A DNA stretch of 6,370 bases from Gemmatimonadota bacterium (GTDB taxonomy: Bacteria > Gemmatimonadota > Gemmatimonadetes > Longimicrobiales > Gaopeijiaceae): positions 1 through 6,370 of the forward strand of contig JAHEKK010000195.1 in assembly GCA_024638395.1 (NCBI GenBank), read 5' to 3'. The position numbers were made by a program, and so were the translations under genes. Below the pieces are notes generated by a model, which saw only the letters and a list, made by a program, of their open reading frames with translations, was not told the DNA's origin and did not search any database. Positions 1 through 5,069 of this stretch are shown one piece after another (the stretch's first letter is position 1; each line of letters opens with the position of its first letter).

Positions 1-101
1 GGGCCATCGACCGGACCACCGTCGAAAACCAGCCCGGACCCCGTCCAACTGATGCGGGCCTGCTTGTCGACCCGCATGGAGTCGGACGCGGCGTCGGCCA
101 C
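1..101 (-). CDS. OsmC-like protein, N-terminal fragment (cut by window edge)
   Basis: Only the first 33 codons are visible; the gene runs off the left edge. Starting at GTG 101 the product begins MADAASDS and continues MRVDKQARISWTGSG, then LVFDGGPVDG. An alternative ATG lies eight codons in, at 77. The pattern basic-A-R-I-x-W-T-G-x-G-L-x-F-x-G-G, followed by G-P, resembles the first beta strands of OsmC/Ohr-family proteins, which reduce organic hydroperoxides or are stress-associated. The catalytic cysteines lie beyond the edge, so the family call is tentative. The GTG is one base after the TPR gene's stop (TGA C GTG), which suggests translational coupling. Neither candidate start has a clear Shine-Dalgarno sequence. 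Codons are GC-ending, as in neighbouring genes, so I am fairly sure this is coding, but less sure of the family. Confidence 0.5.
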   Translation of the reverse strand, partial: MADAASDSMRVDKQARISWTGSGLVFDGGPVDG

Positions 102-102
102 G

Positions 103-552
103 TCAGGCGCTGGAACGTGCGCGGGCCCTGGAATCCTCTCCGAGGATGTCTTTCAGCGCGGCGTGAGCGTAGGCCACGTGGCGCGCCGCCGAGGCGGCCA
201 CCGGAGGATACTCCAGGAAGGCGGAGAGATGCTCCACCGCCTCCTCTTGCTTCCCCCCGCGGAGGAGGAGGAACGCCAGGCCATAGTGGGCTCCAGGTTC
301 ACCCGGATTCCGACTGAGCACGTGACGGTAGGTCTTGACGGCTTCCTCGTCCATGCCGATGCGCGTGTACATGATCGCGATCTGCTGGAGTACGATGGGG
401 TCCCCCGGAGATTCCTTCAGGGCGAGGCGAAGCGAGGTGAGCGCGTCGTGGTAGCGGCCTGCCCGGCCGAGAGCGACACCTTCCTCGTAATAGTCGACGT
501 CTTCAGCCTTCCCCGATCCTCCGAGGATCTTGTTCCAGAATGTGTTAGCCAC
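103..552 (-). CDS. Small tetratricopeptide (TPR) repeat protein
   Basis: A 149-residue protein made almost wholly of TPR helical pairs. Three repeats are visible: about residues 20-53 (YYEEGVALGRAGRYHDAL, ending in a P-x-D-P turn), 54-87 (IAIMYTRIGMDEEAVKTY, then R-N-P) and 88-121 (HYGLAFLLLRGGKQEEAVEHL). Each shows the usual TPR spacing of small and large hydrophobics with a Gly near position 8 and A near position 20 of the repeat. There is no signal peptide or membrane segment, so a cytoplasmic protein-protein interaction role is likely; the partner cannot be read from sequence. The start is GTG (552), with only a weak GGGA about 9 bases upstream. The C-terminal tail is Arg/Ser/Ala-rich and probably disordered. 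It lies 109 bases downstream of the zinc-ribbon gene and immediately precedes the OsmC-like gene, so it may head its own two-gene transcript. Confidence 0.85.
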   Translation of the reverse strand: MANTFWNKILGGSGKAEDVDYYEEGVALGRAGRYHDALTSLRLALKESPGDPIVLQQIAIMYTRIGMDEEAVKTYRHVLSRNPGEPGAHYGLAFLLLRGGKQEEAVEHLSAFLEYPPVAASAARHVAYAHAALKDILGEDSRARARSSA

Positions 553-621
553 GGTCTTGATCCCGATGTCGGAGCACCCGGCCCTGGAGCAACGAAGGGT
601 GAACTCAAGCTACCGGATTCT

Positions 622-670
622 GAAAAGGGGACAAGGCGGTTTCACGGCCTCGGGAACCGTGCTACCCGCC
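622..670 (-). terminator. Possible terminator hairpin at the end of the zinc-ribbon gene
   Basis: On the minus strand two stacked helices span the stop codon of the zinc-ribbon gene: an outer GGCGG/CCGCC (666-670 with 635-639) and an inner CACGG/CCGTG (657-661 with 643-647). They are followed by TTGTCCCCTTTTC (down to 622). The T tract is interrupted, so this is a weak intrinsic terminator candidate at best. If real, it would separate the pterin synthase-SDR-zinc ribbon transcript from the TPR-OsmC pair. Confidence 0.25.
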
Positions 671-1282
671 TTGCAGCACCGTCACCGCACCGTCCTCGAG
701 GAGCACACGGACACCCTCCTGCCCTTCCCAAGGAGTGCCTTCCGGAGCCGTGCCGAACAAGACCAATCGGCCTCGGGGAACGAGGACACGGAGCGCCTCT
801 TCGCCCCACTGACCCCACAGATGGGCGTCCATGGCGACGCCCCGGACCCGGCCCGTCCGGATGGGGATTCCGGGCCTCGACACCATGCGGCTGACGCCGG
901 GCTCGGCGCGCCAGTCAGCTGCGGCGGCCGACACCGCGGCCACCTCGATCCCCGCAACCGCCAGGGCCACCTCTCCGGCCACCCTCCCCACTCCACCGAG
1001 AAAGACGAAGACGCCGGGGCCTTCGGCTACCCCCAATCCCGCCGCCGCGGTGAGGCCCGCCTGGGGCGGGAGGGCCGGAAAAGCCTCCGCCTCGAGCGCA
1101 TGTCGAGGGGGAGCCCTCAGATCTCCGAACCCGTCACGGATGGGAAAGCGGTCGCGGCAGTTGGGACACCCCAACTCCCCTTCCCGCACCCGCCGGTCCG
1201 CAGTGTCGTGGGAAAGGAGGATCAGGCCGAAGTCGTTCCCGCATCTGGGGCAGGCCAGGATGTCCGTCAGAAGGACGTTCAA
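662..1282 (-). CDS. Trm112-like zinc-ribbon protein with degenerate methyltransferase-like C-terminal domain
   Basis: A 206-residue protein. Residues 1-56 form a Trm112/UPF0434-type zinc ribbon: LLTDILACPRC with C11-x2-C14, then C39-x2-C42 in LGCPNCRDRFPIRDG, giving four Zn ligands and the usual F-P-I-R-D-G ending. Stand-alone Trm112-family proteins are about 60 residues, so the remaining 150 residues are an added domain. That part alternates hydrophobic strands and helices much like a class I SAM-methyltransferase core: VFVFLGGVGR near 91-100 (motif I-like), a strand near 113, GVAMDAH near 148-154, and LRVLVPRGRLVLFG near 163-176, resembling the L-x-P-G-G-x-L strand. The acidic residues that normally bind SAM are missing, so it may be inactive or a partner subunit. 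The start is TTG 1282, overlapping the SDR stop by four bases (TTGA). It is supported by the N-terminus matching the family. Domain one is confident; domain two is inference. Confidence 0.8.
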   Translation of the reverse strand: MNVLLTDILACPRCGNDFGLILLSHDTADRRVREGELGCPNCRDRFPIRDGFGDLRAPPRHALEAEAFPALPPQAGLTAAAGLGVAEGPGVFVFLGGVGRVAGEVALAVAGIEVAAVSAAAADWRAEPGVSRMVSRPGIPIRTGRVRGVAMDAHLWGQWGEEALRVLVPRGRLVLFGTAPEGTPWEGQEGVRVLLEDGAVTVLQGG

Positions 1283-2004
1283 GCCCGCTGGATCTGGATG
1301 AGGGGCACGGACACGTCTTCCGGTAGGCCGGCCAGGTAGGACACCGCACCCGCTACGTCGTCGGCTCGGAGCATCTGCTTCCGGTCCGGCAGGTCGGCCC
1401 GTGTGTCCGGGTCCAGGACGTCCCAGAGGGGCGTGTCGACGGCACCGGGTTCCACGAGGGACGCCCTGACGCCGGTGCCCCGCAGCTCCTCTACGAGTAC
1501 CTCATGGAACCCCCGCAAGCCGAACTTCGAGGCCGAATACGCTCCGTTTCCAGGAAACGCCCGCCGGCCCGACACGGACCCGATCATCACCACCAGGCCG
1601 GATCCCCGTGCCAGCATGGGGGGAAGGAACGCCCTCACGACGTGGAAGGGTCCTCGCAGGTTCGCATCCAGGTTCCTGTCGAGGAGCTCGGAGGTGGTTT
1701 CGTGGACGGGGGCCAGGTCGAAGACCCCCGCCGAGAGCACCAGTAGGTCCGGGACCATGTCGGAGGACAGGAGGGACTTCGCTGCCGCGCTGACCGCTCC
1801 CCCATCCGACACGTCGAAAGGAAGGGCCCTACCGCCTGTCGCTCCGACGACGAGGTCCAGGCGTGCTTCGTCCCGGCCACAGGCAACGATGTCCCACCCC
1901 TCGGCTGCAAGCCGTTCGGCGGTGGCACGGCCGATCCCCCGACTGGCGCCGGTCACGAGTGCGGTTCGAGCGCTACCGGACCGCCCACCGGCCGCCCTAG
2001 CCAC
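1279..2004 (-). CDS. Classical short-chain dehydrogenase/reductase (SDR), possibly sepiapterin reductase-like
   Basis: A 241-residue NAD(P)-dependent oxidoreductase of the classical SDR type with a Rossmann fold. Motifs in order: T-G-A-S-R-G-I-G at 18-25 (dinucleotide binding), R44 after strand 2 and R22 in the glycine loop (both suggest NADPH), D64, LSAG at 90-93 in place of the usual NNAG, N115, catalytic S143, Y156-x3-K160, and the E-P-G-A-V-D-T-P loop at 185-192. The full catalytic N-S-Y-K tetrad is present, so it should be active. The start is GTG 2004, overlapping the upstream pterin synthase by eight bases; no other start precedes the glycine motif. The zinc-ribbon gene overlaps its end by four bases. 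The substrate cannot be read from sequence. Coupling to a PTPS-type gene makes a pterin carbonyl substrate attractive, since sepiapterin reductase is an SDR, but a generic ketoreductase is equally possible. Confidence 0.93.
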   Translation of the reverse strand: MARAAGGRSGSARTALVTGASRGIGRATAERLAAEGWDIVACGRDEARLDLVVGATGGRALPFDVSDGGAVSAAAKSLLSSDMVPDLLVLSAGVFDLAPVHETTSELLDRNLDANLRGPFHVVRAFLPPMLARGSGLVVMIGSVSGRRAFPGNGAYSASKFGLRGFHEVLVEELRGTGVRASLVEPGAVDTPLWDVLDPDTRADLPDRKQMLRADDVAGAVSYLAGLPEDVSVPLIQIQRA

Positions 2005-2443
2005 CCCTGTATTCTGCCTTGTGGCGGGGCGTCTCCCAGAGAACCAGGTTGTCGAGCTCCACGCCTGTGGGGAGGTGGGGAGACAGCCGCTCCCAGATGC
2101 CGACGACCAGGTTCTCGGTAGACGGCAACAGCCCCTCCATCCAGGGCACGTCGAGGTTGAGATTTCGGTGGTCCACGTCTTTGATCACGTGCTCCTCGAC
2201 GAGCTGCTTCAGCGTTTTGAGGTCGATCACGTATCCCGTCTCTCGATCGACCTCTCCTACCACCGTCACCTCCAGCTCATAGTTGTGCCCATGCCAGTTG
2301 GGGTGGGCACAGTCGCCGAAGACCTGCCGGTTGCGGTCGTCGGACCAATCCTCACGAGCGAGGCGGTGGGCGGCCGAAAAATGGAGCCGTCGAGTGACTC
2401 GGACCTGTGGCATCGGCAGGGAGTGAGGTGCGGGCGGGGCCAC
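1997..2443 (-). CDS. 6-pyruvoyl-tetrahydropterin synthase (PTPS-II type, COG0720 family)
   Basis: A 148-residue member of the PTPS/QueD family (T-fold). The zinc ligands are visible: H26 in FSAAHRL and H51/H53 in HGHNY. The catalytic thiol C45 sits in D-C-A-H-P-N-W-H-G-H, a C-x5-H-G-H spacing. D91-H92 (VDHRNL) completes the relay, T109-E110-N111 and E137 (WET) match the pterin pocket. QueD normally has C-x3-H-G-H, whereas C-x5-H-G-H and the segments GEVD..TGYVIDL, DHRNLNLDVP, STEN..V.IWE and ET......YRGG closely follow animal PTPS. The likely reaction is therefore 7,8-dihydroneopterin triphosphate to 6-pyruvoyl-tetrahydropterin plus triphosphate, rather than the queuosine step, though family members can be promiscuous. 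Start GTG 2443 has AGGA six bases upstream. An ATG at 2413 (MPQVRV) also fits the family N-terminus but lacks a Shine-Dalgarno. It leads an overlapping operon with the SDR and zinc-ribbon genes. Confidence 0.93.
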   Translation of the reverse strand: MAPPAPHSLPMPQVRVTRRLHFSAAHRLAREDWSDDRNRQVFGDCAHPNWHGHNYELEVTVVGEVDRETGYVIDLKTLKQLVEEHVIKDVDHRNLNLDVPWMEGLLPSTENLVVGIWERLSPHLPTGVELDNLVLWETPRHKAEYRGG

Positions 2444-2473
2444 CCAGGGTCCTGGGCCGGCCGGAAAATGGGA

Positions 2474-2502
2474 GAGGCCGGCGTCCCGAAGACGCCGGCC
2501 TC
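2474..2502 (-). terminator. Perfect 12-bp hairpin in the leader of the pterin synthase operon
   Basis: GAGGCCGGCGTC (2474-2485) and GACGCCGGCCTC (2491-2502) are exact inverted complements with a 5-base loop, read TTCGG on the minus strand. On that strand the stem is followed by TCCCATTTTCC, a poor but T-containing tail. On the plus strand no T tract follows. The hairpin is 30 bases upstream of the GTG start of the PTPS-type gene, so on the minus strand it sits inside the expected 5' leader. It could be an attenuator, the terminator of an unseen small RNA made from the intergenic region, or a structural leader element. The inverted repeat is certain; the function is not. Confidence 0.5.
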
Positions 2503-2899
2503 AACCGCACCAGAGGGGGTAATTTGAAGCCCGGGCTAAATCAGTGGTGACTTCCCGGCTCCTTCCGCCTTCCCCGCCTTACGGGGCATGGCGTCCAAAG
2601 CCGGAGGCAGTCCCGGCTTCGCGTGTGTTGGCTCGAATTACGTAGGCCCTCCAGCACGGGGAACGAATATGCCACCCCGGACCACCCCTCCGCAACTCAG
2701 GAGGCCGCCGGCCGAGGGCGCCAGGGAACCGATTTCCCCGCCTGGGGAAACCCGTGCCGCCTCCAGAGGCGGTCGGACAATGTCTCCCAAACATGAGCAC
2801 CTACGCTAAGCGCTTGTCCCGCAACGATAAACATTTGCCTCGACGGCCCCGGCACAGGTCTTGATCGAGGGGTTCCCCAACGCGCCCTGAGCGTAGACC

Positions 2900-2903
2900 G
2901 GAG
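2900..2903 (+). promoter_or_regulatory. Shine-Dalgarno GGAG for the unknown plus-strand gene
   Basis: GGAG lies seven bases before GTG 2911, an ideal spacing. This favours GTG 2911 over the in-frame ATG at 2950, which has no comparable upstream element. Confidence 0.6.
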
Positions 2904-2910
2904 CCAAATC

Positions 2911-3426
2911 GTGGATCCGGCGAGCCAGAACAGCGGATTGCGGGACCAAATGCGGATTGCAGCAGATGGATACATCGACCTGGGCGACTACCGCGTCAGA
3001 ACGCCGGGACGCCACGAAGAGCGCTTCGACCCACTGCCCCTTGGCGAAGGCCTGGCGTTCCTGTTCTCCCATACCTTCCGGGGACACCGGCGGGTCGTCC
3101 GTGCGCCCTCTGAGTGGGAGCTGAGCTATCTCCAGCACGCCCTGTGGGCCGACAGCCTGTCCGATCGCATGGACCAGGTGGATCGGGTGTGGAGAGCGAT
3201 TACCGAGCCCGTGACGCCACCGTCGAACCTGGTCCGGCCGAAACTCATCCAGGTGGTGGAGTCCGGGAGCTCATGGGCCTATCCGATCCACCTCACCGAG
3301 TCCGGCACCCAGGTGCTCCCGGAGGGTGGAGACCCCGTGCAGTCCGTCAAAGCGGCGAAGCGGGTGCCGCGGTTGGTCCTGGATGCGGCCTGGTTCCCCG
3401 AGACCGCCCCGGCCGTCACTCCCTGA
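2911..3426 (+). CDS. Conserved-looking hypothetical protein, function unknown
   Basis: A 171-residue protein that I do not recognise. It is very likely real: codons from about 2950 onward end in G or C in the great majority of cases, like neighbouring genes, and a GGAG lies seven bases before GTG 2911. There is no signal peptide, membrane segment or cysteine. The N-terminal third is mixed (GYIDLGDYRVRTPGRHEERFDP), followed by LGEGLAFLFSHTFRGHRRVVRAP. The middle, about residues 70-100, looks helical and amphipathic and is rich in W, D and R (ELSYLQHALWADSLSD, then MDQVDRVWRAI). The C-terminal third has strand-like segments (PKLIQVVESG, AYPIHLTESG) and a basic patch, V-K-A-A-K-R-V-P-R. It is soluble and probably cytoplasmic. 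It stands alone: divergent from the pterin operon and convergent with fumC. The frame on the opposite strand here (2806-3138) lacks the codon bias and is not a gene. Confidence 0.72.
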   Translation: MDPASQNSGLRDQMRIAADGYIDLGDYRVRTPGRHEERFDPLPLGEGLAFLFSHTFRGHRRVVRAPSEWELSYLQHALWADSLSDRMDQVDRVWRAITEPVTPPSNLVRPKLIQVVESGSSWAYPIHLTESGTQVLPEGGDPVQSVKAAKRVPRLVLDAAWFPETAPAVTP

Positions 3427-3452
3427 ACCGTCGACGAAGCCGCCTCGGGCAT

Positions 3453-3501
3453 CCCGCGCGGACACCCACGGCGCGGGAACCCGCCCGCCGATTCGCGGGC
3501 G
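3453..3501. terminator. Two tandem hairpins between convergent genes
   Basis: The 88-base gap between the unknown gene and fumC holds two perfect 7-bp stems: CCCGCGC/GCGCGGG (3453-3459 with 3471-3477) and CGCCCGC/GCGGGCG (3482-3488 with 3495-3501, 6-base loop). Position and symmetry suit a bidirectional transcription block for the converging genes. Neither has a T tract on either strand, so classic intrinsic termination is uncertain. Confidence 0.4.
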
Positions 3502-3514
3502 TCAGGCAGCCCTC

Positions 3515-4909
3515 TCAGCTCGGCAGACCCGGCTTCGTCATGTCCCGGACGTCCAGGGCTTCGTCCAGCGTGGCCTCGTCAAGCAGACCCAGCTCCTCTG
3601 CCACCGCCCGCACCGACCGCCCCTGCTTCGCGGCCTGCTTCGCGATCTCTGCCGCTTTGTCGTAGCCAATGTAGGGGTTCAGGGCCGTGGCAATCGCCGG
3701 GTTCTTCTCCAGAAGCTCCTTCGCACGTTCGGGCCTCGCCTCGATCCCGGAGACGCAACGGTCCGCGAATACCCGCGACGCGTTGGCGAGCAGGGTGATG
3801 GACTCGAGGAGGGCATCGGCGATAACGGGCATCATCACGTTGAGCTCGAAGTTCCCCCGGCCGCCGGCAATCGTGACCGTCGTGGCGTTACCCGCCACCC
3901 GGGCACAGACCATCATCAGCGCCTCCGACATTACGGGGTTCACCTTGCCGGGCATGATCGAGCTACCCGGCTGGACCGCAGGAAGCTGGATTTCCGAGAG
4001 GCCGGACGTGGGGCCGCTGGCCAGCCAGCGCACGTCGTCCGCGACCTTCATCAACCCGGCCGCCGCCGCGTTGAGAGCACCCGCGAGCGAGACGCAGGCG
4101 TCCTTGCCGCCTTGAGCCTCGAAATGGTCCTCAGCCTCCTGGAACTCGAGGCCCAGGACCTCGGAAAGACGCCGGATCGCTCGGGCTGCGAATTCCTCGT
4201 GGGTGTTGATGCCCGTCCCCGTGGCCGTCCCCCCGAGTGCCAGCTCCGCCATCTCGTCGGATGCGCGTTTGATTCGGCCGATCGCCTTCTCGACCTGTTT
4301 GGCGTAGCCCCCGAATTCCTGGCCGAGGCGGACAGGTGTGGCGTCCATCAGGTGGGTCCGCCCCGACTTCACAATACCGTCGAAGGCTTCGGCTTTGCGG
4401 GCGAGTGCGTTCCGCAGGTGCTCGAGGGCCGGAATCAACTCGTGGTGCACGGCGAGCCGGCAGGATAGGTGAATGGCCGTCGGGATCGTATCGTTGGACG
4501 ATTGTCCGAAGTTCACGTGGTCGTTGGGGTGGACACGGGGCCCGTCGTCTCCCAGAAACCGGGTGGCGAGGGCCGCGACCACCTCGTTGGTGTTCATGTT
4601 CGTAGACGTTCCCGACCCCGTCTGGTAGATGTCCAGGGGGAAGTGGTCGTCCCACTTCCCTTCCGCCACCTCCGCTGCCGCCTTCTGGATTGCTTCACCA
4701 ATGGGCGCCTCAATGAAGCCGAGCTCCACGTTGGTCCTGGCGGCAGCCTCTTTCAGGTGCCCCATCGCCTCGATGAAGCGTCGGCCGAAACGGCGTCCGC
4801 TGATGGGGAAGTTCTCGACCGCCCTCTGGGTCTGGGCAGCGTAGAGGGCGTCGGCCGGCACCTGGACCTCGCCCAGTGAATCCTTCTCAACACGGAATGA
4901 ATCGGACAT
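3515..4909 (-). CDS. fumC: Class II fumarate hydratase (fumarase C)
   Basis: A 464-residue enzyme, the normal length for FumC (467 in E. coli). It reversibly hydrates fumarate to L-malate in the TCA cycle, as an iron-free cytoplasmic homotetramer. Visible family motifs: SGTSTNMNTNEV at 99-110, HPNDHVNFGQSSND at 127-140, SGRTHLMDATPV at 182-193 with the proton-relay H186, and the signature G-S-S-I-M-P-G-K-V-N-P at 315-325 with S316, K322 and N324. These align two residues short of E. coli S318, K324 and N326. All catalytic residues appear intact, and the C-terminal helical domain is complete. The start is ATG 4909 (MSDSFRVEKDSLGEVQVP), which matches the family N-terminus. The frame stays open upstream to 5122, but that would overlap the divergent SDR gene and is not credible. 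No strong Shine-Dalgarno precedes the ATG. P-T-S-G-L at 300-304 replaces the more usual P-R-S-G-L, a minor variation outside the signature. Confidence 0.98.
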   Translation of the reverse strand: MSDSFRVEKDSLGEVQVPADALYAAQTQRAVENFPISGRRFGRRFIEAMGHLKEAAARTNVELGFIEAPIGEAIQKAAAEVAEGKWDDHFPLDIYQTGSGTSTNMNTNEVVAALATRFLGDDGPRVHPNDHVNFGQSSNDTIPTAIHLSCRLAVHHELIPALEHLRNALARKAEAFDGIVKSGRTHLMDATPVRLGQEFGGYAKQVEKAIGRIKRASDEMAELALGGTATGTGINTHEEFAARAIRRLSEVLGLEFQEAEDHFEAQGGKDACVSLAGALNAAAAGLMKVADDVRWLASGPTSGLSEIQLPAVQPGSSIMPGKVNPVMSEALMMVCARVAGNATTVTIAGGRGNFELNVMMPVIADALLESITLLANASRVFADRCVSGIEARPERAKELLEKNPAIATALNPYIGYDKAAEIAKQAAKQGRSVRAVAEELGLLDEATLDEALDVRDMTKPGLPS

Positions 4910-5069
4910 GATTGCGGAAACGGGTCGGAGTCGGGCCGGCTCGCGGCCGGCCGGGATGAGAGCTTGAAGATAGCGCGTAGGGGCGACCCGGGGCCGGATC
5001 CGGCATGGCACCAGCCGACCCCGGAGACCTGGCCTCAATGGCGAACGGAACGTCCAGGAGGTATGGCAC
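4910..5069. promoter_or_regulatory. Divergent intergenic region, fumC and pteridine reductase-like gene
   Basis: This 160-base gap must carry the outward-facing start signals of both genes. I see no convincing -35/-10 pair. On the fumC side there is an inverted repeat GGCCGG/CCGGCC (4934-4939 with 4947-4952) that would fold in the fumC leader. A TATCTT at about 4967-4972 on the minus strand is a weak -10 candidate for fumC. The right end has a perfect Shine-Dalgarno for the SDR gene. Confidence 0.35.
5056..5061 (+). promoter_or_regulatory. Shine-Dalgarno AGGAGG that fixes the TTG start of the SDR gene
   Basis: A full AGGAGG lies eight bases before TTG 5070. An ATG at 5063-5065 falls between the two but is in another frame and only one base from the Shine-Dalgarno, too close for initiation. 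This supports TTG as the real start of the reductase. Confidence 0.75.

Larger units (their letters stand above)
2444..2910. other. 467-base intergenic region between divergent genes
   Basis: No convincing gene here. Open frames on both strands lack the strong G/C third-position bias of neighbouring genes. The stretch must hold the start signals for the minus-strand pterin operon and the plus-strand unknown gene. It is rich in inverted repeats: the perfect 12-bp hairpin at 2474-2502, AAGCCGG/CCGGCTT around 2597-2618, TTTCCCC/GGGGAAA around 2733-2750, CCGCCT/AGGCGG around 2757-2772, and an AAGCGCTT palindrome at 2808-2815. In GC-rich DNA some of this is expected by chance. I could not match it to a tRNA, tmRNA, RNase P RNA, SRP RNA or a riboswitch class by eye. 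No clear sigma-70 promoter stands out on either strand. Confidence 0.6.

Noticed and set aside
1403..2527. A 374-codon open frame on the plus strand across the SDR and PTPS-type genes
   Set aside because: It is antisense to two genes with complete family motifs. Its product is Arg/Pro/Ser-rich with no motif, typical of a GC-rich shadow frame.
2520..2640. Cobalamin-riboswitch-like pieces on the minus strand (GGGAAG, CACCACTG, AGCCCGGGC)
   Set aside because: The pieces resemble parts of the conserved core, but a proper B12 box (AGCC-GGA-ACCTGCC type) is absent and the order and spacing do not fit. Likely coincidence.
2588..2809. A 73-codon plus-strand small ORF, and the matching minus-strand frame at 2579-2800, in the intergenic region
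   Set aside because: Third-position bias is weak, no ribosome site precedes them, and composition is Pro/Gly/Arg-rich as expected from non-coding GC-rich DNA.
2775..2819. GGACAA/TTGTCC inverted repeat flanking an AAGCGCTT palindrome as a possible operator
   Set aside because: The arms are only 6 bp with 33 bases between them. No regulator or promoter is nearby to support it, and chance occurrence is likely.
2806..3138. A 110-codon minus-strand frame overlapping the unknown gene
   Set aside because: The plus-strand frame has the strong G/C third-position bias and a Shine-Dalgarno; the minus frame has neither.
3326..4468. A 380-codon plus-strand open frame across fumC
   Set aside because: It is antisense to a fully intact fumarase and overlaps the end of the unknown plus-strand gene. 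The product is Arg/Gly-rich with no recognisable domain.
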